Source: an uncultured Prevotellaceae bacterium
GTDB taxonomy: Bacteria; Bacteroidota; Bacteroidia; Bacteroidales; Bacteroidaceae
NCBI GenBank assembly: GCA_902800585.1
Contig: CADCEW010000007.1
Coordinates: 1-49,502 of the forward strand
Direction: 5' to 3'
Length of the DNA stretch: 49,502 nucleotides
Every line of letters starts with the position of its first letter. Positions within the stretch are counted from its first letter, which is position 1. A program made the position numbers and the translations under genes. This document shows, one piece after another, positions 26,169-34,066 of this stretch. Below the pieces are notes generated by a model. The model had not been told where the DNA came from. It was given only the letters and a program-made list of their open reading frames with translations, and searched no databases.

Positions 26169-26741
26169 TCAACTCACACTCACTTGCAGGTTGATATTTG
26201 CCAATGAGACAATATCTCCGCTTTTTATGGACATCGGAATATCGGGTAACAAATCACGCTGATTCAGTTTCGTACCATTAGACGAGTGCTTATCTATGAT
26301 ACACCATCCTGAATCAGGCTTATATATCAACTGAGCATGTACACTGGAAATGTACATATTACCGTCAAACAACTGCTGATAGGGACCTTGCTTACGTCCG
26401 ATAATCGCACCATTGATTCCCACCATACGGATATTCAATGACGAATTATAAAGAGTAAGGGTTGGAATTCCCTGAATCTGTACATCCTGTGGCGGAGCAT
26501 TATTATAGTTCTCTCTTGCCGTAGCAAAAGTACGACTGATATCTGCCGCTGTGGAATTAGTATTACCTGCCGGTTTATTCGCCTGCTCTTCGGCACTTTC
26601 CATCAAACCGCCACAATACGTACAACGGCGTCCTATGCCGACACGACCGCAATTCGAACAATATAGCAAGGCCTGTCCACACTGGTCACAGTAATAGGAC
26701 TGCTCCTCTATCTCTTCTCTACAACTTGGACATATAATCAT
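26169..26741 (-). CDS. FHA-domain protein with N-terminal double zinc ribbon
   Basis: A 190-residue protein. Residues 4-43 hold eight cysteines in four CxxC pairs (C4/C7, C18/C21, C28/C31, C40/C43), a double zinc ribbon. A flexible linker (about 50-92) follows, then a forkhead-associated domain (about 95-190). The FHA phosphothreonine-binding residues are visible: GR (115-116), SSxH (132-135) and SNG (154-156). It should read phosphothreonine made by the operon's kinase, possibly bringing a partner to the AAA+ machine. The ATG overlaps the AAA+ stop codon (ATGA), so expression should be matched to that protein. The ligand of the zinc ribbon (nucleic acid or protein) is unknown. Confidence 0.88.
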   Translation of the reverse strand: MIICPSCREEIEEQSYYCDQCGQALLYCSNCGRVGIGRRCTYCGGLMESAEEQANKPAGNTNSTAADISRTFATARENYNNAPPQDVQIQGIPTLTLYNSSLNIRMVGINGAIIGRKQGPYQQLFDGNMYISSVHAQLIYKPDSGWCIIDKHSSNGTKLNQRDLLPDIPMSIKSGDIVSLANINLQVSVS

Positions 26742-29700
26742 ATCTCATCCTTTATATCTTCTGGCAAAATCATTTGATAGGTCTCCTGAGTGATCTCATT
26801 CTGCTTCATACCACTGACACGAACAGACAACTGCTGGATGGTCTCATCCAACATGTTACGCATTTCACGGGCATTACCGAAGGAGTCACTCTTACTAACA
26901 ACCTTACGACAAATTAAATCCATCAACTTAAACTCCGCTGCCGGTGACAATGTATAATTGTCTTTAGAAGCCATCTTCTTGAAGATAGCCAGCAACTCGT
27001 CTTCGTTGTAATCCTCAATATGCATCTTATGGGTAAAACGACTGGCAAGACCTGGATTAACATCCATGAATGTCTCCATCTCGTCCTTATAGCCTGCAGC
27101 GATAACAACAAACTTACCACGATCGTCCTCCATGCGTTTCATCAAAGTATCAATGGCCTCCTTGCCGTACTGATCGTTCTCAGAAGAAAGGGTATACGCC
27201 TCATCTATGAAGAGAATTCCGCCCATTGCCTTGTCACACATGTTATTGACAATCTTAGGAGTCTCACCCATATACTTTCCTACCAATGTAGCACGACTGG
27301 CTTCTATCACACGACTCGTTGGCAAAATCTCCATACTCTGCAGTATCTCTCCCATCTTACGGGCGATTGAAGTCTTACCCGTACCAGGATTACCTGTCAG
27401 TACAAAGTTCATAGCCATCTGTTGAACCTTACCGGCTCCCATCGCAGCACGCTGCTTCATGAACATACTCTGTACGGCAAGACGACGAATCATATTCTTA
27501 ACAGAACGCATTCCGATAAATTCATCCAGTTCATTGAGGACTTCATCCAACGGACGTACCTTCTCTGACTGACTAACAGCAAGGTCTGCTTCAGTAATAC
27601 GATACATATCTTCGTCTTTGAAGTCTGGGTTGTTCACCTCAGCCATTAGACGCTGACTCTGTTTCTCAACGGCAGCATCAAAGATTCTCCTTGCCTCACG
27701 GGCGTTACCGAAGTTTTTATCCCGACGCAGATACAACTGTTCAAACTGACGATGGATGGCTTCACGAGTAGCATCATCCACTGTAAAGTTCTTACCCTTG
27801 GCAAGATTGATAAATATCTGAGTCAATTCGTCTGGTGTATAGTCATCGAAATGAATGGTCTGAGTGAAACGACTCTTCAGTCCAGGGTTCGTATCAATGA
27901 AGTCATGCATCTGGTCTGTATAACCGGCTACAATACAAATAAACTTGCCTCGGTCATCCTCCAAGCGTTTCAACAGCGTATCTATCGCTTCACTGCCGAA
28001 TGAATCCTGATCACTGGACTTCAAGGTATAAGCCTCATCAATAAACAAGACACCACCCATCGCTGAATCAATCAACTGATTCGTCTTAATCGCAGTTTGT
28101 CCAGAATAGCCAGAAACCAGTTTACTTCTATCAGCCTCTACCAGTTGTCCACGTGACAAGACACCCAATGTACGGAAGACATCTGCCATGATTCGTGCAA
28201 CTGTAGTCTTACCAGTTCCTGGATTACCTGTAAACACGTAATGCTTACCTTGGAAAGTATTCGTTTCTCCACGACGTATCTGTAGGTTAAGGAAGGCTGC
28301 CAAATTTGAAATCTCCTGTTTAACAGCAGCAAGACCTACCATTCCATTCAGTTTCTCCAGACATACTGTATAATCAACAGCCTTAGGTGCCTCATACGGA
28401 ATATCCTCCTGGGTTATCGTCATCAACTCCTCATCTGTCTTCGAAGACATGTCTCCTTGCTGCAGACGTTCTGCCTGTTTGGCGCATATCTTGTCGAACA
28501 ACAGACGCATCGTACGACCATTGGCAAAATCCTTTTCACGGGAGTCATACAATTCCGTTATCATCTTCCGTGCCAACTCTTCTGCATCAGGAGCAAACTG
28601 GTATTTCTTTGCTTTGGCAAAGACTTGCATAATCTCAAAGAGTTGGTCAGGATTATAGTCTTCTATATTCAGGAAATAACTGAAACGGCTACGCACACCT
28701 GGATTGATACGGAACAGATTCTCCATCTCTGTCCTATATCCAGCAGCAATGACGACGAACTTACCACGATCGTCCTCCATGCGTTTCATCAACTGCTCCA
28801 ATGCCTGTGCTCCCTGATTGTCACGGTCACCACCTTGACTAACGGGAGCCAATGTATATGCTTCATCCACAAAAAGGATACCGCCCATTGCCTTGTCACA
28901 CAAACGGTCAACGACCTTAGGTGTCTCACCCTGATAAGGACTTACCATCTTGGCGCGGTCACACTCAACAACATGTCCGCTATCAAGATAACCGATAGAC
29001 TCCAATATCTCTCCCAGTTTACGAGCGATAGTCGTTTTACCTGTTCCAGGATTACCCGTCAGTACAATATGAATGCCTGCTTTCTGCTGTTCACCCAGTC
29101 CACGTTGGGCACGCTGAACACTATTCTGCACAGTATAGGCAATTTCCTTAACGGCTTTCTTCACCTCGTCCATACCAATATACTGGTCGAGATCGCTAAG
29201 AATATCTTCCAAAGTACGCTCCTCAGGAACATAACCACGGATATCACCCTCCTCTATCATTGTTGCATCTGCGCCACGACTGATAAAAGAAGTGAAAATA
29301 TCCTCGGCAGTCTTTGTCGCTACATGACGATAGCCAAATGTATCATCTTTTATTTTTAGTTGATATTGGAAGAAACGCTCCAATCTATGCTCTGCTTCTG
29401 GTGTATAGGCAGATATGCCATATTTCGTACGTAACTCCTGTTTACATACCTCACACAAATCTACATAATCAGGAGTAGGCAGACGGAACGTGTACTTGAA
29501 ACGGTTCTGTGCTGCCGGATTGTTTGTCAGGAAGTCATCCAGTCCTTTGGGAAGACCAGAAATAATAACGATAGGATTGTCATCCCATTTATCCATCTCA
29601 ACAAACAATTTGTCAAGCGGATTGACTTGATTCGAGTACCTGTCAGGAAGAAGTTTCTGAACATTATCGAAGAACAAAATACCATCCTTGGCTTTCTTAA

Positions 29701-30055
29701 TGTTATCATCCCATTTATCAACAAAACGCTGATAATCCACCGCATCTACCAAGGTCAATTTGGGCTTTTCTATTATCTTGTGCTGATAGAAATAGTCACG
29801 TATGACTTCTGCCAAAGCAGTCTTACCTGTACCTGTCTCACCAATGATAATCGCATTCACGCTGAGACGGACTTTCATGATGTCTTTACGCGAGTGTAGA
29901 TATGTATACGTATCTACAACTGTCTTCAATTGTTTCTTGACATCATCCAAGCCGACGATACGGTCAAGAACGTTCTGCGAAATCAGTGGTTTACCACACC
30001 ATTTACAGAACTTGGCTACCGAACGGTTTTCTTTATGACAATGCTCACATACCAT
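26738..30055 (-). CDS. Giant protein with four AAA+ modules (CbxX/SpoVK type) and a zinc ribbon
   Basis: A 1105-residue protein with an N-terminal zinc ribbon (C3/C6, C17/C20) and four AAA+ modules in series. Walker A motifs lie at 72-79 (GETGTGKT), 334-341, 610-617 and 888-895 (each GNPGTGKT), spaced about 276-278 residues apart for the last three. Those three have intact Walker B motifs ending in DEAYTL (E398, E674, E952) and belong to the CbxX/CfqX/SpoVK group. The first is divergent, with FFDN in place of a DE, so it may bind ATP without hydrolysing it. Relatives such as CbbX remodel protein partners as hexamers; four fused modules might form a ring differently, in principle as dynein does. 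It begins one base after the kinase stop. The substrate is unknown. Confidence 0.9.
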   Translation of the reverse strand: MVCEHCHKENRSVAKFCKWCGKPLISQNVLDRIVGLDDVKKQLKTVVDTYTYLHSRKDIMKVRLSVNAIIIGETGTGKTALAEVIRDYFYQHKIIEKPKLTLVDAVDYQRFVDKWDDNIKKAKDGILFFDNVQKLLPDRYSNQVNPLDKLFVEMDKWDDNPIVIISGLPKGLDDFLTNNPAAQNRFKYTFRLPTPDYVDLCEVCKQELRTKYGISAYTPEAEHRLERFFQYQLKIKDDTFGYRHVATKTAEDIFTSFISRGADATMIEEGDIRGYVPEERTLEDILSDLDQYIGMDEVKKAVKEIAYTVQNSVQRAQRGLGEQQKAGIHIVLTGNPGTGKTTIARKLGEILESIGYLDSGHVVECDRAKMVSPYQGETPKVVDRLCDKAMGGILFVDEAYTLAPVSQGGDRDNQGAQALEQLMKRMEDDRGKFVVIAAGYRTEMENLFRINPGVRSRFSYFLNIEDYNPDQLFEIMQVFAKAKKYQFAPDAEELARKMITELYDSREKDFANGRTMRLLFDKICAKQAERLQQGDMSSKTDEELMTITQEDIPYEAPKAVDYTVCLEKLNGMVGLAAVKQEISNLAAFLNLQIRRGETNTFQGKHYVFTGNPGTGKTTVARIMADVFRTLGVLSRGQLVEADRSKLVSGYSGQTAIKTNQLIDSAMGGVLFIDEAYTLKSSDQDSFGSEAIDTLLKRLEDDRGKFICIVAGYTDQMHDFIDTNPGLKSRFTQTIHFDDYTPDELTQIFINLAKGKNFTVDDATREAIHRQFEQLYLRRDKNFGNAREARRIFDAAVEKQSQRLMAEVNNPDFKDEDMYRITEADLAVSQSEKVRPLDEVLNELDEFIGMRSVKNMIRRLAVQSMFMKQRAAMGAGKVQQMAMNFVLTGNPGTGKTSIARKMGEILQSMEILPTSRVIEASRATLVGKYMGETPKIVNNMCDKAMGGILFIDEAYTLSSENDQYGKEAIDTLMKRMEDDRGKFVVIAAGYKDEMETFMDVNPGLASRFTHKMHIEDYNEDELLAIFKKMASKDNYTLSPAAEFKLMDLICRKVVSKSDSFGNAREMRNMLDETIQQLSVRVSGMKQNEITQETYQMILPEDIKDEI

Positions 30056-30056
30056 A

Positions 30057-33005
30057 TTATTCCACGTCCTTTTGTATTTGCTTTACAACTTTTGTCGGAC
30101 TCAACCTCCAGTCATCCAAATTAGGATTACTAATATTCAACAATTTGGGGCTGAACATCAACAATTCCATTAACAACAGTCCTACTAATATAGACCATAA
30201 TATATAATGGAGTACAGATTCTCCACTCAAAGAGCGTATTTGGTTCGTCACATCATCAAGTATACCAAAATTCGATCCTTTGAATTTAAACTTCCTTTCC
30301 TTAAAGGTATAATACAAAGGCTCTAATAATGTTGACTTGATGTCATCGTCCATAACCTCTGATATCAACAGATTCTCATCATTTGCATCTGAACGGAAAT
30401 CCGTAAAATGACAAATCGCCATGTAAATCGCTGTAAAGACAAGTATCGCTGGTACAAACAAAGAAGGAGACGATCCGTTTATATATCTCAATACCATAAT
30501 AGGTATAAGAGATGAAAGTATGCCTAACAATCCCCAAAGGCATGAGAATACAAAACCATAACCTTTGAAATATGCACGTGTACCTATTATTATCGCTGTC
30601 ATACCACCCAATGGTAATGTAATAGTCAAGGTGGAATGACTTAATAAATAGTCTCTGCCACTGACACCACAAATTAATAAGAGTAAAGCCCATACACCAC
30701 AAAGAGAATAGAAGGTCATACGCCATACTTTCTCCTTATTCTTTGCCTTGTAATAACCTTTACGTACCTCTGCATACTTGGCAGCGGTTTCTTCCTTGGC
30801 ATTACCGAAACGTTTATAATGAGGCTGATTTGGATCTATCTCACCTAACATCAATATCCAACTCTCCAAACTACGCTCATAAGAATAAGTCTCGCTGAAG
30901 TCTTTTCCGGGATCCTCATGATAAAAGATTGATAGCCATTGACTCAAAGAGCCTTGTTTTATCTCCTTTGCAAGTTGTGGTCGTCTTCCTAACTTGTCAA
31001 TATTAAGCCCGTCAACTAATTCCAGACCGTCATCCAACAAATAGGTTGGTCTTGCACCTAAAATCTTACAGAAACGATAGGCTGCTGTGCGTAAGTCATA
31101 TGCACCAAGTCGTTCTGTATTCTCTTCACTCTTCATATTGAAGCATGCACGTGCCTGATTTAACTGTTCAAACCAACCATGTAATTGTGCGAAATAAGCA
31201 AAACGACCATCCGGATCAGCATAATCCGCAATATGTACTTTAAACTCTTTTTCGCTAAGTGATTGCCATTCTTTCATTTGCTGACACAGTAACTCACCCA
31301 CTCTATATGGTGTGTCTGCTTCACGTAAATCATAAGCCGCTTCACGATCTATGTTATATAACACCTTATATCCTAAAGAACGAGAAGGCTTCTGACCGTT
31401 TGTCATGATTCGCAGTGCCTCACATGCCATCCTGTCCTCATGACTATACATCCATGACAAAAGTCGTCCATCACTCAAAGATATCCATGCATCATCAGGA
31501 CAATCTTCATGACCAAAGGAATGAACTATCTCAGACAATGAAGATGAAGGATACTGGGCAAGGAATGGAATATCCTTGTCTATCTCATATACCATCTTCA
31601 AGATTGAAATACGACCATCAAAGTCCTTTTCTGAGAAATAGCCACGTATTCGGTCTATGTTTGCCTTGGAGTGAGACTCCAGGTACAGATAAAGATTGTC
31701 GTTAGGATTCCGTAATACGATGGAATATTCTTCCTGATAACTAAGCACTGAAATACCCACACTATGCAAATCATCGCAAAGATTCCCATGCAAGTCTTTA
31801 TATGGATAAGTCGGCTCCATCACATAGATCGCAGCCATCAAACCAGCATGTTGGTCAGCAGGATAGCGATTAACAACAATATCTTTAACAGCAGAACTCA
31901 ATTTCACATTTCCACATTGTTCCAACCATCCAGCTACTCTTCCATTATATAAATAATTAATGGCAAGTCGCTCATTGTCCAACAATAATGGTATCAATTC
32001 ATGAACATTATCCGCTACAAGATTCTTCTCTGGGTCAACAATGAAACTCCGGTATTTCAGAATTGGTGAGGAGACATCCACTTCAACATTCTCACCTAAG
32101 AACCAACGCTCTACCTGCTCATACCCCCAACGGCTCTGTGGGTTAACGGCTGTCAATCCTTGCACAATCATTTTGACACGATCAGGCAATTCATTGATAC
32201 GAGGTAGGCGACCTTCATTCTTCTTACGCATCATAACGCGCTCGTTCTGGCTCAAGGGATTACTACCCAGCCAGAGAGTCATCAATGTAATACCTAAAGA
32301 ATAGAAATCGACTGATGGTGTAATCTCCACTTCACCGTCAATCACATCATTATACATTTCAGGAGCAGCATATACTGGAGTACGTGCTTGCGTTGTCTTG
32401 TGTAAACGCTCGTCTCCATCCATCACACTTGAAATACCAAAGTCTCCCAACACTATTTCCTTATGTCCCTCATCGCGAAAGAAGAAATTACCAGGTTTGA
32501 TATCTTTGTGTATAACGTTACTATTATGACAATAGGCAAGAGCAGCAGCAGCTTGCAATGCAATACGACGAAACTGGTTGAAATCTCCATCCAGATCATA
32601 ATCATTAAGAGTTCCGCCCCGTAAGTATTCCATCAGTTCATAATCACGACTCTTACCATCCACATAAGTCTTACCATAATCATAGATTTTGACAATCGTC
32701 TCCATGCCAAAACTTTGTATGATACGATAAAGTGTTTTCTTGATAGTAAAATTCGGATAATAGACCTTTAACACCATTTCCTGATTGTCGCAAATGACCA
32801 AGAAAACTTGCGCTTCACCTGAATTATCACTCAGACATTTTACACAATGATAGACTTTTCCCTTTATAATGAAGTCATTTGCGACACCTGATTGGGCAGG
32901 TGTATCACTATCTGGTCTGACAGTTCTCTCTCCTACTGAGCCTTTTTGCGGGGCGACTCGGATAGTCACCCCGTTATTTTCTGGAGTTCTTATCGTTTGA
33001 TCCAT
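30057..33005 (-). CDS. Membrane-anchored serine/threonine protein kinase
   Basis: A 982-residue protein. An Hanks-type kinase domain spans about residues 47-305: catalytic lysine K80 (VLKVY), HKDIKPGN loop (D168, N173), DFG (D188) and APE (214-216). The glycine-rich loop is weak, and HRD is HKD, as in several bacterial kinases. A long uncharacterised helical region (about 310-760) follows. Five hydrophobic helices (about 762-782, 793-812, 816-840, 848-866, 931-952) fix the C-terminal part in the inner membrane. No PASTA or other known extracellular domain is present. It overlaps the upstream zinc-ribbon gene by one base (TAATG) and is followed after one base by the AAA+ gene. It probably phosphorylates operon partners recognised by the FHA protein. 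Confidence 0.9.
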   Translation of the reverse strand: MDQTIRTPENNGVTIRVAPQKGSVGERTVRPDSDTPAQSGVANDFIIKGKVYHCVKCLSDNSGEAQVFLVICDNQEMVLKVYYPNFTIKKTLYRIIQSFGMETIVKIYDYGKTYVDGKSRDYELMEYLRGGTLNDYDLDGDFNQFRRIALQAAAALAYCHNSNVIHKDIKPGNFFFRDEGHKEIVLGDFGISSVMDGDERLHKTTQARTPVYAAPEMYNDVIDGEVEITPSVDFYSLGITLMTLWLGSNPLSQNERVMMRKKNEGRLPRINELPDRVKMIVQGLTAVNPQSRWGYEQVERWFLGENVEVDVSSPILKYRSFIVDPEKNLVADNVHELIPLLLDNERLAINYLYNGRVAGWLEQCGNVKLSSAVKDIVVNRYPADQHAGLMAAIYVMEPTYPYKDLHGNLCDDLHSVGISVLSYQEEYSIVLRNPNDNLYLYLESHSKANIDRIRGYFSEKDFDGRISILKMVYEIDKDIPFLAQYPSSSLSEIVHSFGHEDCPDDAWISLSDGRLLSWMYSHEDRMACEALRIMTNGQKPSRSLGYKVLYNIDREAAYDLREADTPYRVGELLCQQMKEWQSLSEKEFKVHIADYADPDGRFAYFAQLHGWFEQLNQARACFNMKSEENTERLGAYDLRTAAYRFCKILGARPTYLLDDGLELVDGLNIDKLGRRPQLAKEIKQGSLSQWLSIFYHEDPGKDFSETYSYERSLESWILMLGEIDPNQPHYKRFGNAKEETAAKYAEVRKGYYKAKNKEKVWRMTFYSLCGVWALLLLICGVSGRDYLLSHSTLTITLPLGGMTAIIIGTRAYFKGYGFVFSCLWGLLGILSSLIPIMVLRYINGSSPSLFVPAILVFTAIYMAICHFTDFRSDANDENLLISEVMDDDIKSTLLEPLYYTFKERKFKFKGSNFGILDDVTNQIRSLSGESVLHYILWSILVGLLLMELLMFSPKLLNISNPNLDDWRLSPTKVVKQIQKDVE

Positions 33006-33958
33006 TATTTGTCGTCTTTTATTTCTTCCGTACTATTTTTCCCAAGTACAACCCATTTACCTCCAAGATGTGGCTTTGCGCAGCCACATGGACTACTATG
33101 AAGTGCGTGCTTGAAATTGCATACCCACGCCAAACGGACACCCATTGGTTTACTTGCCATCGCATAATTGCGAGCTTGGATAGGTGATGATGTAGGGGGA
33201 ACTGCCAATTTGTCAAGAATAGCCGATAGTTTCTTAATCTTATCCGCTTTCTTTTCCTCTAATTCTTCTTTCGTCATGCGTTTTGTTTCCACCTTGGGAA
33301 TGGACGGATACTCTATACCAGCATCCTTTGCCAGCAATGTCAGTAATCGTTCACGCAATTTGATATTCGCTTGTTCCTTCACGATATCACGCTCTGAATT
33401 GTATGGTAAGGAACTTTCCAAATTCGAATATTCCTGAACTACATCCAACAATTCCTTGTAGTCCGGGTTCTTCTGCAACTCCTTTAGCATTTCCTTCGCC
33501 TCTGCTGTCAAGGCTGTTCCACACTTCTTGCAGAATGCAAAATCATTCATTGTATGACAGGTAGGACAAACCAATCCACCACGAGGGCTTCCACACTCTG
33601 GACAATAGGCTTCATTACCTTTCAGTTTGGCACCACAATAGGAACAAATATCTTTACGGATATAACGATGGCAAGCCTCACAGAAATCCGCATCAGGGTC
33701 TACCTCTGCTCCACAGAATGGGCACGAAGATTTACTAATGGGATGACCACACTGTGCACAAAACATTGCCTCGGGTTCATTAACAGTCCCACAGAAAGGA
33801 CATATCTTACCTCCGGCTTGCTGTTGTTGCTGCTGTTGTTGCAACACTGGCTGTTGAATATCTTCTTCTAATACAGCCTGTTTCTCGCGAATCATTTCCT
33901 GAGGACGAATTGTTCTCTGGGTTCTTTCAAGATTATCAGTATTATCTGTTGTCATCAT
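33005..33958 (-). CDS. Protein with four tandem zinc ribbons, first gene of the signalling operon
   Basis: A 317-residue cytoplasmic protein. After an N-terminal polar region with eight consecutive glutamines (residues 40-47) come four zinc ribbons with CxxC pairs at C53/C56-C67/C70, C79/C82-C93/C96, C105/C108-C119/C122 and C131/C134-C143/C146. A helical, charged stretch follows (150-250). A C-terminal segment contains WVCNFKHALHSS (278-289) then CGCAKPHLGGKW, with its own Cys and His residues (C280, H284, H287, C291, C293, H297). I do not recognise the C-terminal domain. Translation may start at either of two adjacent ATGs. It is transcribed from the promoter at 33981-34012 and precedes the kinase with a one-base overlap. 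A role as scaffold or substrate of the kinase is inference. Confidence 0.75.
   Translation of the reverse strand: MMTTDNTDNLERTQRTIRPQEMIREKQAVLEEDIQQPVLQQQQQQQQAGGKICPFCGTVNEPEAMFCAQCGHPISKSSCPFCGAEVDPDADFCEACHRYIRKDICSYCGAKLKGNEAYCPECGSPRGGLVCPTCHTMNDFAFCKKCGTALTAEAKEMLKELQKNPDYKELLDVVQEYSNLESSLPYNSERDIVKEQANIKLRERLLTLLAKDAGIEYPSIPKVETKRMTKEELEEKKADKIKKLSAILDKLAVPPTSSPIQARNYAMASKPMGVRLAWVCNFKHALHSSPCGCAKPHLGGKWVVLGKNSTEEIKDDK
33818..33841 (-). repeat. CAA/CAG tract encoding eight glutamines
   Basis: Eight glutamine codons, mixed CAA and CAG, within the first gene of the kinase operon. The mixture of codons makes slippage less likely than a pure repeat would, but length variation between strains is plausible. 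Confidence 0.85.
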
Positions 33959-33980
33959 TTAGGTAGCGCTAAGTTAGATG

Positions 33981-34012
33981 CAAAGATAACACTATTTTTT
34001 TAATAAAACAAA
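33981..34012 (-). promoter_or_regulatory. Promoter of the zinc-ribbon/kinase/AAA+/FHA/PP2C operon
   Basis: On the minus strand TTTG (34009-34012), 20-base spacer, TATCTTTG (33981-33988): full consensus, 22 bases before the first ATG. I saw no other convincing promoter or terminator between here and 21670. Confidence 0.8.
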
Positions 34013-34041
34013 AAACCGCCGTAAATTTATATTTACGACGG
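34010..34041 (-). terminator. Intrinsic terminator of the M13 peptidase gene
   Basis: An 11-bp stem with one mismatch (34016-34026 with 34031-34041), a 4-base loop and a T run on the minus strand. It sits 25 bases past the stop at 34067, and its tail overlaps the -33 box of the next promoter. Confidence 0.8.
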
Positions 34042-34066
34042 CATTTTTTCCTGTTTTGGAGGTATT

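Noticed and set aside
24460-34012. Type VI secretion or TerY-type tellurite/defence cluster
   Set aside because: Kinase, PP2C and FHA occur in both, but there are no Tss structural genes, no vWA/TerD-like proteins and no nuclease nearby.
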